From Candidatus Gastranaerophilales bacterium (GTDB lineage Bacteria > Cyanobacteriota > Vampirovibrionia > Gastranaerophilales > Gastranaerophilaceae), in NCBI GenBank assembly GCA_944325525.1, contig CALVAK010000008.1:1-64000 (forward strand): a DNA stretch of 64,000 nt, read 5' to 3'. Each line of letters begins with the position of its first letter. The first letter of the stretch is position 1. Of this stretch, positions 7,723 to 16,622 are shown piece by piece. Position numbers and translations under genes: made by a program. Below the pieces are notes generated by a model. That model had not been told where the DNA came from, made no database searches, and worked only from the letters and a program-made list of their open reading frames with translations.

Positions 7723-8739
7723 ATGTTGTGTAATGTTTGTGAAAACTTAAATAATTCAATCTGTTTTAATGCTGAATCAATCGGAATTACATATTGTACT
7801 TTGACTAATGCAACGAATGGCCTTGGCTGGCCTAAAATTCCGAATAACGTTTTTGTTAATAATGTTATTGATTGGGATAAATTTTTTGAAGAAAGAAAAA
7901 AAGAAATAGAAAACATTAAAAACTCTACTCCGAGAAAAGAATGTGAAAATTGCCAGCAGATAACCAGGCAAGAATATACAGAGAATAACAAAATAAAATA
8001 TATATTACTTTCACAATGGCAGGTTTGTAATTCTGATTGTGTATATTGCCTGGGACATATTCCGCCATTGGATAAAACTTCTCAAAACTATGATGAACAA
8101 TACAAAAAATTTGTTGAACCTTATGATATTATTGCAATATTAAAAGATATGATATCAAAAGATATTCTGGATAAAAATGCTAAGATTGATTTTGCAGGCG
8201 GAGAACCTACTTTATATCCGAGATTTGATGAACTTATTAATTTTCTTCTTGATAATAATTTTAATAATATCATTATTCATACAAATAATATTCAATATTC
8301 AAAAGCAATAGAAAATGGCATTAAGAAAAATGCAATAAGTTTAATGATTTCTATCGATGCCGGAAGTAAAAAATGCCATAGAATTGTTAAGAGAGTTGAT
8401 TCTTTTAATAATGTCTGGCACAATTTTAAAAAGTATACCAAATCAAAAACAAAAGATTACTCAGGAAAATTGTGTACAAAATATGTTATAGTTCCGGATG
8501 TTAATGATTCGGAAAAAGAAATTTCTGAATTTATAAAACAATCAAAAAAACACGGAGCTACTCATGTTGCATTAAATGTATATAATCAGCTGCTTAACAA
8601 TATGAATTATGAAGTAAATTTATTAAATCATTTATATAATTTGTCAGAATTTTTTATAAAAGAAGCTGAAAAACAAAAACTTAACCATATACTGTTTCCT
8701 AATATAAGTTATGTGTACACAAAATTATCAAAAAACTAA
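7723..8739 (+). CDS. Radical SAM protein, paralogue 1 of 4
   Basis: A 338-residue radical SAM enzyme: CNSDCVYC gives the C-x3-C-x2-C cluster motif (C102, C106, C109), then FAGGEPTL (residues 157-164), the SAM-binding GGE-type motif. Before the core is a 100-residue N-terminal part with a D-W-D-K-F-F-E segment and a CENC pair (C74, C77). The same arrangement occurs in the three neighbouring paralogues. The N-terminal Cys part resembles a SPASM-type auxiliary-cluster region placed in front of the barrel; this is inference. Product unknown. It is followed by the Gmd homologue 29 bases later on the same strand. The start has only a weak ribosome site and is probably coupled to the small upstream gene. 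Confidence 0.8.
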   Translation: MLCNVCENLNNSICFNAESIGITYCTLTNATNGLGWPKIPNNVFVNNVIDWDKFFEERKKEIENIKNSTPRKECENCQQITRQEYTENNKIKYILLSQWQVCNSDCVYCLGHIPPLDKTSQNYDEQYKKFVEPYDIIAILKDMISKDILDKNAKIDFAGGEPTLYPRFDELINFLLDNNFNNIIIHTNNIQYSKAIENGIKKNAISLMISIDAGSKKCHRIVKRVDSFNNVWHNFKKYTKSKTKDYSGKLCTKYVIVPDVNDSEKEISEFIKQSKKHGATHVALNVYNQLLNNMNYEVNLLNHLYNLSEFFIKEAEKQKLNHILFPNISYVYTKLSKN

Positions 8740-8768
8740 AAATTATTTTGAAATAAGCTGGAGGTAAT

Positions 8769-9806
8769 ATGAAACGTTCTTTAATTACTGGAATTACCGG
8801 ACAAGACGGAAGCTATCTTGCAGAACTATTACTGGATAAAGGATATGAAGTTTTCGGACTTGTAAGAATGTCTTCAGTTAATAATAAAAAAAGAATTTCA
8901 CATATTCTGAATAATAAAAACCTCCACATATTATATGGAGACATGACTGATGAAACAAGCCTCTATCAAGCATTAAAGAAATCAAATCCGGATGAAATAT
9001 ATAATCTGGCAGCTCAATCACACGTAGGGTTATCATCAGAATTTTCTGAATATACTACAAATGTGAATGCACTTGGTGTTTTAAGACTAATAAATGTATT
9101 ATATTCTCTTGGTTTACAAAATAAGGTTAAAATATATCAGGCATTAACTTCTGATATTTTTGGCAATGTTGAAGAAAATGTACTGAACGAAAATACACGT
9201 ATCCAGCCTATTAATCCTTATGCCTGTGCAAAAGCATATGCTCTTTGGCTTGCAAAAAGTTACAGACAAAGAGGTCTTTTTATTGTTAACGGAATAGCAT
9301 TTGCCCATGAGTCAGAAAGACGCCCGGATATTTTTGTTACAAGAAAAATAACAAAAGCAGCTGTAAGAATTAAACTAGGCAAGCAGGAGAAACTATCGCT
9401 CGGAAATCTATCAGTAAAAAGAGACTGGGGACACGCAAAAGATTTTGTTTATGGCATGTGGCTTGCAATGCAGCAAGAAAAGCCTGATGATTATGTTTTT
9501 GCTACCGGTATTACTACAAGTTTAAGAGATTTTTGCACAAAAACTTTCAAGGAATTAAACATTAATCTAATTTTTAAAGGAGAAGGCGTTGACGAAAAAG
9601 CTTATGATGAGAGAACAGGTAAACTTATAATTGATATTGATCCGAAATTTTCAAGACCTCTTGAAAAATTAAATCCTGTTGGAGATTATTCTAAAGCCCG
9701 TAATATACTTGGTTGGCGGCCGTTGCATACAATAGATGATATTATAAAAGAAATGGTTAAAAGAGATTTAGAACTGGAAAAAAATAATTCTTCTATATGC
9801 ATTTAA
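8769..9806 (+). CDS. gmd: GDP-mannose 4,6-dehydratase homologue
   Basis: A 345-residue extended short-chain dehydrogenase. The Rossmann signature is TGITGQDG (residues 7-14). The catalytic set is T127, D129, Y151 and K155 (TSD and YACAK). RDWGHAKDFV and the NGIAFAHESERR region follow Gmd closely. Gmd converts GDP-D-mannose to GDP-4-keto-6-deoxymannose, the precursor of fucose, rhamnose, perosamine and related surface sugars. In typical Gmd the second catalytic residue is Glu; here it is Asp, with the same spacing. It lies between radical SAM genes with a good ribosome site (GGAGG). No GDP-fucose synthase or glycosyltransferase lies beside it. It overlaps the convergent radical SAM gene by 14 bases. 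Confidence 0.85.
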   Translation: MKRSLITGITGQDGSYLAELLLDKGYEVFGLVRMSSVNNKKRISHILNNKNLHILYGDMTDETSLYQALKKSNPDEIYNLAAQSHVGLSSEFSEYTTNVNALGVLRLINVLYSLGLQNKVKIYQALTSDIFGNVEENVLNENTRIQPINPYACAKAYALWLAKSYRQRGLFIVNGIAFAHESERRPDIFVTRKITKAAVRIKLGKQEKLSLGNLSVKRDWGHAKDFVYGMWLAMQQEKPDDYVFATGITTSLRDFCTKTFKELNINLIFKGEGVDEKAYDERTGKLIIDIDPKFSRPLEKLNPVGDYSKARNILGWRPLHTIDDIIKEMVKRDLELEKNNSSICI

Positions 9807-10785
9807 GAGCATATTTATTAATAATATATTCTGTTTTCGGCCATACATTCATAATGATGTTCTTTTCTTCGCAAGCTTTCTTAAAATGCAGGTATAACTC
9901 TCCATAATGCAATGGCAATGGTTTTTCTTCCAGGTTGGTAAACATTGCCCATTTATTATCTATAGTAAATTCTACTGTTTTAATTCCTATATCCTGCATT
10001 AAATCTATGAATTTATCAATTTCTTCAATATTATCATTTAGGTGTTCTACAACTATGTATTTAACCATTATTCTCGGATTTTGATGTCCTTTTGCATATT
10101 TCCTCAAGTTATTTACGCAGTCTTTAAACTTGTCAACTCTTTTTAATTTATAAAAAATATCAGGACTTGCACAATCCAGCGACGTAAAAAGTTGGACTTT
10201 ATCCATATCCATAAGCTTTTTTATTACAGGTTGGTATATAATGTTGTTTGTTAAAATATGAAACTCTTTTACGCCGTTCTTTAAAAATTCTTTAACCATA
10301 GGTTCAAACTCTTTAAGAACAGAAATATCGCCGCCCTGAATAACAGCAACAAGATTTTTTCTATCCAACAACTCTTGTTTATATAACTGCTTAATTAACG
10401 GAACAATATCATAATAATCACTTTTCCTTGATTTTGTATCAATTTTTCCTTTCGAATCAAGCATTCTGGCACAATATATACAACCGCAGTTACAATGAGT
10501 CCAGTGGCTTATGTTAATCATATTAAAAACAGGAGAAACTATATCCGTTTGTTTTTTATCCCTTAAGAAAAAACATCCTTGACAGGGGGATTTATCAATA
10601 TCTTTTTCATTCAGCAGCTTAAAAGCATCCGTTTTAATCTTCTTAAAGGCATCCCAGTCTATTTTTTCGCCTTTGTATGCTTCATAATAAACGGGACCAA
10701 TCTGCCCTGAGCAGCAAGACATTATTCTGTCGTGAAAACAAGATATCACATTATTTAATTCATCACAAAAATATTGTTTTTCCAT
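9793..10785 (-). CDS. Radical SAM protein, paralogue 2 of 4
   Basis: A 330-residue protein with the cluster motif CNCGCIYC (C98, C102, C105), an N-terminal CQGC pair (C68, C71) and an upstream YKGEKIDWDAF segment like that of its neighbours. The SAM motif reads QGGD instead of GGE. The region is rich in extra N-terminal cysteines (C7, C16, C24, C25). It reads opposite to gmd and overlaps its 3' end, and it lies downstream of paralogue 3 on the same strand (14-base gap), so paralogues 3 and 2 probably form one transcript. The reaction is unknown. Confidence 0.8.
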   Translation of the reverse strand: MEKQYFCDELNNVISCFHDRIMSCCSGQIGPVYYEAYKGEKIDWDAFKKIKTDAFKLLNEKDIDKSPCQGCFFLRDKKQTDIVSPVFNMINISHWTHCNCGCIYCARMLDSKGKIDTKSRKSDYYDIVPLIKQLYKQELLDRKNLVAVIQGGDISVLKEFEPMVKEFLKNGVKEFHILTNNIIYQPVIKKLMDMDKVQLFTSLDCASPDIFYKLKRVDKFKDCVNNLRKYAKGHQNPRIMVKYIVVEHLNDNIEEIDKFIDLMQDIGIKTVEFTIDNKWAMFTNLEEKPLPLHYGELYLHFKKACEEKNIIMNVWPKTEYIINKYALKCI

Positions 10786-10799
10786 TAAATTAACACCCG

Positions 10800-11810
10800 T
10801 TATAAATGAAGAACAAGAGCTCTGTCATAAAACTCAAAAGCTATGTTTTCATCCATACATCTTTTTCTTATATACCTGAGTAAATCTTTAACATACTCAG
10901 GAACCTCTCCGCATTGTCTTACGAACCATTTTTCTTCTATGTCAGCAATTAAGTACTTTACATCAAGTTGTTTTGTACACAAATCAAACCACTTGTCGAT
11001 TTCTTCTTTTGTATCATTAACATTAGGAATAATAATATACTTAACACCTAAATCTATCGGAGTTGCTTTCGCTGCTGATTGTGCATATTTTTTTATGTTT
11101 GTGCATACGTCTTTAAATTTATCAACTTTTTTAACTTTTTTGAACACCTCTCGTGAACCTGCATCAAGAGAAATAACAACTTTTATTTCCACATCTTTTC
11201 TTTTAAGTATTTCAGCAGTCATTTTACTGAATTTAATGCCGTTTGTGTACAAAGCAAAATATTTATTTCCGTATTTTGCAAAAATATTAATAATATCATC
11301 AAATTTTTTCAAAATTGTCGGTTCACCCATAGCAAAAGAAATATGTGCCTGCGGTGCTTTTTCAAGATTATATATCTTTTTTTCAAGAAGCTCTTTAAAT
11401 AATGGAAATATATCATATCCTTTTATTGTTCTATGTTCTGAAATTTCCTGAAATGAAAAACAATAAATACAGTTGGCATTACATTCGTTAGAATGACCTA
11501 TCCACAACATATCAAGATATTTGTCAAAATCAGATAGAAATTGTTCTTCGGAGTTTTCATCAAATTCCTCAATCCAATGGCAGCCTTTACAAAAAGAAGG
11601 GATATCTCCTTTTCTCATACTTTCAACAAGGTTCTTTTTTATTTCAAAAACTTTATCCCAATCTGCTTTATCTTTTGAACCTTTATATGGAATTATATAG
11701 TTTTTATTTCTTTCTCCGGGAGAATGAATAGATAAATGGCAGTGTCTGAAACAATCATAGTGTATATATAAACCATGAGCCAGATATCTGCATCTATACA
11801 TTTTTCCCAT
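10800..11810 (-). CDS. Radical SAM protein, paralogue 3 of 4
   Basis: A 336-residue protein with CNANCIYC (C110, C114, C117), the SAM motif as MGEPTI, the N-terminal pair CKGC (C74, C77) and the segment YKGSKDKADWDKVFE. The opening M-Y-R-C-R-Y-L-A-H-G-L-Y is nearly matched by the start of paralogue 4, RYKSCRLLEHGIYF, so the two are close relatives. It is divergent from paralogue 4 with a short shared promoter region (11811-11892). It belongs to the same island as gmd. The substrate cannot be named. Confidence 0.8.
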   Translation of the reverse strand: MGKMYRCRYLAHGLYIHYDCFRHCHLSIHSPGERNKNYIIPYKGSKDKADWDKVFEIKKNLVESMRKGDIPSFCKGCHWIEEFDENSEEQFLSDFDKYLDMLWIGHSNECNANCIYCFSFQEISEHRTIKGYDIFPLFKELLEKKIYNLEKAPQAHISFAMGEPTILKKFDDIINIFAKYGNKYFALYTNGIKFSKMTAEILKRKDVEIKVVISLDAGSREVFKKVKKVDKFKDVCTNIKKYAQSAAKATPIDLGVKYIIIPNVNDTKEEIDKWFDLCTKQLDVKYLIADIEEKWFVRQCGEVPEYVKDLLRYIRKRCMDENIAFEFYDRALVLHL

Positions 11811-11892
11811 TATCTCTCTTCTCCGAATTTAATAAAAATATTATATCATAATAAATTTGAAGGAAGTATTATTACATGATAACATTCTATTT

Positions 11893-13320
11893 ATGAGATA
11901 TAAAAGTTGCAGATTGTTAGAACATGGTATTTATTTTTATATTGATCCCGGCACAGGTCATTTAATCGCCGGGCATTGTTGTAATACTGATAATCTTGAT
12001 TTCTCTGACAGATTATATTTGTATTTTGATTTAAAGAACGAAAAGCTTGATTGGAATTATATTTTTGAAGAAAAAAGAAAGTTAAGAGAAAAAGCAAAGA
12101 AAGGTATTTATCCTTCGCAATGTGATGGCTGTTTTGAACTTCAGGAACGGAATTGGGATGATGATGATTATATTAACCACTTAACTGCCGGCCATATTAT
12201 GAAATGCAATTCAAGATGTATTTATTGTCCTACCGGAAGAATTCCAGAATGGCATAACAAAGAACAGGATGTTGATATTAAACCTGTTATTGCGGAATTA
12301 CTTAATAAGAATTTATTAAAATTTAACGGTTCTCTACGCTTTGTTGGCGGTGAACCTACTTTAATGAAAGAATTTGATTGGCTTGTTGATTTGTTTTCTA
12401 AAAATAATGTTCCTGAAATATATGTTCCGACTTCAGCCATAAAATTATCTAAAAGTTTATGTAAAGCTCTTGAAAAAGTTGAAAGCGCAGCTGTTGTCAC
12501 CAGCGTTGATGCAGGGACTAAAGAAACTTTTGAAAAAATAAAAGGAACTAAGTTTTATAATATTGTTATTAATAACATGAAAACTTATCTGAAACATTCA
12601 AAAGAAAAAAACTTTGTTATATCCAAGTATATATTGTTTACTAATTATAATGACCTGTCTTATGAAATTAATCAATGGCTGAATAATTGCAAAAAAATGG
12701 GACTTGTTGAAGTCCAATTTGATTCAGAGCACAGTGTTTCTTCTTCTGAAGAGTGTGAAAACAAAAAATATGTAAATAGAACACTTAAAATGCTTAAATA
12801 TGCCGAGATGTCAGCAAAAAAATATGATTTAAAAGTTATTTCTTTTCTTGCTTTTATGAACCGCGCAAAAAGAATTTTTGAAAAGCAAATGAACTTTTTT
12901 AATGAAAATAAAGATAAATTTTTTGATTTATTTGTTAACTCAGATACAAAAGAAATCAATTCAGATAAATACTATAAAGATATCTACGTAAAAGAGAATG
13001 CTATTTCAGCAGAATTAATTGAACAGTTGGATAAATTAGTTTCGGAAGAAAAATTTTCACCAATTCGCCGTGTTTTTATCAAAATTTCTGCTCCCGTCAG
13101 TGATGAATTAAGTAACAATTTAATGAAACTGCTCCGGCTCGGTTTTGATTTTAATATTGAGATTGAAAATAACATTCAAGCGGATATTATTGATGAAATA
13201 ATTAAAACAAGTTTTTCTAGTATCACATATCTAAAATGCAGTAAGTGGTTTGACTTTTATAAAAAGAAAAAACTAAAAACAAAATATTCCAATATTATAA
13301 AACTTTCATCCGTAAATTAA
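11893..13320 (+). CDS. Radical SAM protein, paralogue 4 of 4, with C-terminal extension
   Basis: The core matches its neighbours: CNSRCIYC (C105, C109, C112), FVGGEPTL, N-terminal CDGC (C77, C80) and KLDWNYIFEEK. It is 475 residues, about 140 longer than the other three. The extra C-terminal part is charged with alternating helices and has no motif I recognise. I chose ATG 11893, because a TTG at 11857 would add 12 residues that the close paralogue 3 lacks, while the protein from 11893 aligns with it. No clear ribosome site precedes 11893, so the TTG start stays possible. Confidence 0.78.
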   Translation: MRYKSCRLLEHGIYFYIDPGTGHLIAGHCCNTDNLDFSDRLYLYFDLKNEKLDWNYIFEEKRKLREKAKKGIYPSQCDGCFELQERNWDDDDYINHLTAGHIMKCNSRCIYCPTGRIPEWHNKEQDVDIKPVIAELLNKNLLKFNGSLRFVGGEPTLMKEFDWLVDLFSKNNVPEIYVPTSAIKLSKSLCKALEKVESAAVVTSVDAGTKETFEKIKGTKFYNIVINNMKTYLKHSKEKNFVISKYILFTNYNDLSYEINQWLNNCKKMGLVEVQFDSEHSVSSSEECENKKYVNRTLKMLKYAEMSAKKYDLKVISFLAFMNRAKRIFEKQMNFFNENKDKFFDLFVNSDTKEINSDKYYKDIYVKENAISAELIEQLDKLVSEEKFSPIRRVFIKISAPVSDELSNNLMKLLRLGFDFNIEIENNIQADIIDEIIKTSFSSITYLKCSKWFDFYKKKKLKTKYSNIIKLSSVN

Positions 13321-13703
13321 TCCCAGGCTAAATTTAAGATATATTAAAAAACAGTCTCTGTATCCGCTGCTTTATTTTATTGCTATTATTTAAAAACAAG
13401 ACATATATTAAGTTTTGTAAAGATTATATATATTATTTGTATACTTTTTAGCAATTTTGTATATACAAAATACTTTATATATATGTAAGAAATAAACAAA
13501 TAAAAAACACAAATAAACAAGGATATTAAGAGAAAACAAACAACTAAACCGACTACAAGATTGGCATGGGAAAAGGGAAAAAAACAGTACGCGTACTAAT
13601 TTTATTAAAACAATTTTCACAATCACATATACCTACACACTTACCTTACTTACTTACACACTGAGGATAGTAAAATAATTTTCTTTTACATTCCGAATTG
13701 TTT
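13321..13703 (+). other. Gene-free AT-rich stretch ending in a strong terminator
   Basis: No gene can be supported in this stretch after the last radical SAM gene. It is very AT-rich. A short open frame without a proper start lies near 13497-13599, and a 32-codon ATG frame starts at 13566; neither has a ribosome site. Because an excellent plus-strand terminator follows 380 bases after the radical SAM stop codon, the stretch may be a long 3' untranslated region or an independent small RNA. Confidence 0.3.
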
Positions 13704-13730
13704 GGGACATAATATATGTCCCTTTTTTTT
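13704..13730 (+). terminator. Rho-independent terminator
   Basis: GGGACATA and TATGTCCC form a perfect 8-bp stem with a three-base loop, followed by eight T. It acts on the plus strand. Confidence 0.9.
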
Positions 13731-13761
13731 ATTGTTTTTTCTTATATTAATAAATTTTCAG

Positions 13762-13790
13762 AAAAAAAAAGACGAAATGTTATTTTCGTC
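13762..13790 (-). terminator. Terminator of the 13815-14345 gene
   Basis: On the minus strand the stem GACGAAA/TTTCGTC is followed by nine T (the A-run at 13762-13770), 25 bases after the stop codon of the hypothetical gene. Confidence 0.75.
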
Positions 13791-13814
13791 CCGAAAAATA
13801 AGTAACAATGTATT

Positions 13815-14345
13815 TTAGGCAAAAATATTTAAAGAACCATTCAAGTTATCAGTGTCTTCTTTGTCATTATTATTTTCAAGTTTAGTATAGAAGGCAAAAG
13901 GATTAGAACCTTTTTTATCTTTATCAAGATTATATGTTTCGGAAATTTGAGAAGATTCCGTAATAATTTCATTATCTGTTTTCTGATTAACAGTTTCAGA
14001 AGGAAGAACTAATTTTCCGTTATTTTCTTTTGTTGTAAACAAACTTTGAGCAGCTTGGGAATTTAAGTATTGTACATTAGCAGAAAAAGCTTTGCTCAAA
14101 TTAACATCGAAATCAGTAGCAGCTTTAGCTGCCTGCAGTGCTGTTTCTCCATTAGTTCTTGCAGCATATAAATCTGTTCCTAAGCTTACTCTGTTAAATT
14201 TTGATAAATCTAACTTAGAAAGATCTACAGATTGTTCTTTATTCGGATTTAAGATTTGTTCTTTTACACGTTCAAGAGCTTGAATATCAATGACAGATTT
14301 GCCTGCCGCTCCTGATGAATATAAAGAACCCACATTTAATCCCAT
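13815..14345 (-). CDS. Hypothetical protein (176 aa)
   Basis: Not recognised. A hydrophilic protein of 176 residues with no signal peptide or membrane segment. It is rich in Asn, Ser, Lys and Asp toward the C-terminus, likely disordered there, with a helical, Ala-rich middle (GETALQAAKAATDF). GGAG sits 11 bases before the ATG and a terminator closes it, which supports a real monocistronic gene. It starts with MGLNVGSLYSSG, and lacks the F-K-G leader of other proteins in the window. It is divergent from rplS. Confidence 0.6.
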   Translation of the reverse strand: MGLNVGSLYSSGAAGKSVIDIQALERVKEQILNPNKEQSVDLSKLDLSKFNRVSLGTDLYAARTNGETALQAAKAATDFDVNLSKAFSANVQYLNSQAAQSLFTTKENNGKLVLPSETVNQKTDNEIITESSQISETYNLDKDKKGSNPFAFYTKLENNNDKEDTDNLNGSLNIFA

Positions 14346-14487
14346 TTTTGCCTTCGCTCCAATTTCTTTATATTTTTTTTATCGGCAAATGAATTTGTAA
14401 ACTTTAGCGAAGCATTTAGGATATTAATAATTGTTAACACATTATTAAAAAATTTTAATAAAAATTTTTCTAATTTAAAAAAGGACT

Positions 14488-14516
14488 TGAAGAAAAAATA
14501 TGTTTTAAATATTATA
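14488..14516 (+). promoter_or_regulatory. Promoter of rplS
   Basis: TTGAAG at 14488-14493 and TATTAT at 14511-14516 with a 17-base spacer, 36 bases before the chosen start codon. Confidence 0.6.
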
Positions 14517-14552
14517 TAGTAACGTATAAATACAATGCAAAGGAATGTAGAT

Positions 14553-14906
14553 ATGAACCCTATAGTAGAAAGTTTAGGAAAAGAATATTTAAATAAAGAA
14601 TTACCAGATTTAAATCCTGGAGATACAGTAAGAGTTTCGGTAAGAATTGTTGAAGGAAACAAAGAAAGAACACAGGCTTTTGAAGGAACAATTTTAAAGA
14701 AACGTGGAAGTGGAATAGGTAAAACAATTACAGTAAGAAAAACATTTCAAGGTGTAGGTGTTGAACGTGTATTCCCCGTATATTCTCCCCGTGTTGAGAA
14801 AATTACCGTTGTAAGACGTGGTGACGTTAAACGTGCTAAACTATATTATTTGAGAGAGCGTTCTGGCAAAGCTACACGTATCAGAGAGAAAATTGAAAAG
14901 AAATAG
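14553..14906 (+). CDS. rplS: 50S ribosomal protein L19
   Basis: A 117-residue basic protein matching bL19: [15 protein letters not shown], the [12 protein letters not shown] segment and the [16 protein letters not shown] segment are all family hallmarks. L19 sits at the interface of the large and small ribosomal subunits. I chose ATG 14553 (MNPIVESL) because AAGGAATG precedes it; the ATG at 14535 would add six residues not usual in L19. It has its own promoter and terminator, separate from the rimM/trmD genes that often accompany it. Confidence 0.95.
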   Translation: MNPIVESLGKEYLNKELPDLNPGDTVRVSVRIVEGNKERTQAFEGTILKKRGSGIGKTITVRKTFQGVGVERVFPVYSPRVEKITVVRRGDVKRAKLYYLRERSGKATRIREKIEKK

Positions 14907-14922
14907 GTAAAAAACAATTATA

Positions 14923-14966
14923 ATAAAAGCCATAGTCATTGTTATTGCATTGAATATGGCTTTTAT
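14923..14966 (+). terminator. Terminator after rplS
   Basis: ATAAAAGCCATA and TATGGCTTTTAT form a 12-bp stem with a 20-base loop, followed by a broken T-run, 17 bases after the stop codon. Confidence 0.65.
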
Positions 14967-15043
14967 GTTTATCATAATAAGCTGATAAGATAAATAATAT
15001 TTAGTTCTCTGTTTACTTATTAAGAAGAAAATAAAAGGTTTTT

Positions 15044-15883
15044 ATGGATTATATTCATTGGTATCCTGGACATATTGCCAAAGCTGAAAAAAAGCTAAAA
15101 GAACAAGTCAGCATAGTTGATGTTGTAATCGAAGTTATAGATGCGAGAATACCGTGTAGTTCTGCTTATCCTGATATTGAAAAGCTTTTGCGTGAAAAAC
15201 CCAGGTTGATTCTTTTAAATAAGTCTGATTTAGCAAATGTTGAACAAACTCAAACGTGGGTAAAAAAAATAAAAGAAAAAACTAATTGTCCTGTAATATC
15301 GACAAGTGCAAATGACAATAAGGATTTATCAAAAATATTAAATAAAGTAGCAGAGCTCGGGCAGCCAAAAATTATTGCACTTGTAAAAAAAGGTCTTTTG
15401 CCGAGAGCAGTGCGAGTCATGGTTGTAGGAATGCCTAATGTGGGTAAATCCAGTATTATAAATAAGTTAATAAAAAAATCAAAAACTAAAACAGGTGCAA
15501 AAGCTGGTGTAACAAGAGAGCAACAGTGGGTTAGAATTAATCCTAAAGTTGATTTGCTTGATACTCCCGGTATTATTCCTTTAAAACAAGAAAATCAAAC
15601 AACAGCATATAAACTTGCTTTTGTTGATTCAATCGGAGAAAATGCTTATGATGTTGAAGCTGTTGCTCAGAACTTTATTAATACAACAGAAAAACTTTAT
15701 CCTGATTTAATAAAAAAATATTACAATCTTAACAGTGAGGAAGTTAATCTTTCTAATATTGCATTAAAGCGAAATTGGATACTTCAAGGCGGGAAACCGG
15801 ATACAAAAAGATGTGCTCAAAATATTTTAAATGATTTTCGTTCTGGAAGATTAGGAAGACTAACATTGGATATTGATGAATAA
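15044..15883 (+). CDS. rbgA: Ribosome biogenesis GTPase RbgA (YlqF)
   Basis: A 279-residue GTPase with circularly permuted motifs: G4 NKSD (near residue 58) comes before G1 GMPNVGKSS (near 128) and G3 DTPG (near 180). The N-terminus HWYPGHIAKAEKKL is typical of RbgA. The protein acts late in 50S subunit assembly. It is followed by rnhB with an 8-base overlap; the rplS-rbgA-rnhB order is common in bacteria. No clear purine-rich ribosome site precedes the start (AAAGG lies six bases upstream). Confidence 0.93.
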   Translation: MDYIHWYPGHIAKAEKKLKEQVSIVDVVIEVIDARIPCSSAYPDIEKLLREKPRLILLNKSDLANVEQTQTWVKKIKEKTNCPVISTSANDNKDLSKILNKVAELGQPKIIALVKKGLLPRAVRVMVVGMPNVGKSSIINKLIKKSKTKTGAKAGVTREQQWVRINPKVDLLDTPGIIPLKQENQTTAYKLAFVDSIGENAYDVEAVAQNFINTTEKLYPDLIKKYYNLNSEEVNLSNIALKRNWILQGGKPDTKRCAQNILNDFRSGRLGRLTLDIDE

Positions 15884-16526
15884 AAGATTCAACTTTGATA
15901 TAACGAAACAGGGAAAATATGATTATGTAATAGGGACAGATGAGGCAGGAAGAGGGCCGGGAGCAGGTCCTGTTTTTGCAGCTGCAGTTTGTTTTTTAAA
16001 CCCAGATAAAGATTTGATATATGAACTTTCTCTGTTAAATGATTCAAAGAAATTGAATGAAAAAGTAAGAGAAAGTTTATTTGAAGTTATTATTAATAAT
16101 TCTGTTTTCGCAATAAACCAGGGCAGTGTTGAAGAAATTGAAAAATACAACATATTAAAAACATCGCTTTTAATAATGAAAAAATCGTGTGAAGAGGTCA
16201 TTAATAATCTTTCTTCTTCTAACATTAAAGTTCTTATAGATGGAAACAAAAAGATTCCTGATTTTAAATTTTGTCAGGAATGTATAGTAAAAGGTGATTC
16301 ACAATCGGCTGCAATTGCAGCTGCAAGTATACTGGCAAAAGTATCAAGAGACAGATTTATGAAAGAAATAGATAAAGAATTTCCTCAATATCACTGGTCG
16401 GATAATAAAGGATATATAACAGCAGCTCATCTTGAAGCTGTTGATAAATACGGTTTAACAAAATGGCATCGCAAAAAATTTTTTGAAAAACATTTCAGTG
16501 AAATAAAACAATTATCTTTATTATAA
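15876..16526 (+). CDS. rnhB: Ribonuclease HII
   Basis: A 216-residue enzyme with the RNase HII motif GTDEAGRGPGAGPV (Asp-Glu catalytic pair), the later IDGNKKIP (third acidic residue) and the SQSAAIAAASILAKVSRD signature. It removes ribonucleotides and RNA primers from DNA. ATG 15876 (MNKRFNF) overlaps the stop of rbgA and is preferred over the TTG one codon earlier. It is translationally coupled to rbgA. The stop is followed by a gap holding the promoter of the next gene. Confidence 0.93.
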   Translation: MNKRFNFDITKQGKYDYVIGTDEAGRGPGAGPVFAAAVCFLNPDKDLIYELSLLNDSKKLNEKVRESLFEVIINNSVFAINQGSVEEIEKYNILKTSLLIMKKSCEEVINNLSSSNIKVLIDGNKKIPDFKFCQECIVKGDSQSAAIAAASILAKVSRDRFMKEIDKEFPQYHWSDNKGYITAAHLEAVDKYGLTKWHRKKFFEKHFSEIKQLSLL

Positions 16527-16550
16527 TTTTCTTATGTTTTATTTATTCTC

Positions 16551-16579
16551 TTGTTATTAATTTTTTTGTTTAGTATTAT
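16551..16579 (+). promoter_or_regulatory. Promoter of the phosphohexomutase gene
   Basis: TTGTTA at 16551-16556 and TATTAT at 16574-16579 with a 17-base spacer, 43 bases before the ATG at 16623. Confidence 0.55.
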
Positions 16580-16622
16580 TTTAAAAGACAAATCTAATTA
16601 AATGCGTTTTAAGGAGATAGTT

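Noticed and set aside
13408..13626. 72-codon minus-strand frame
   Set aside because: Low-complexity Phe/Leu/Tyr-rich translation of AT-rich DNA, no ribosome site, inside the terminator-closed gap.
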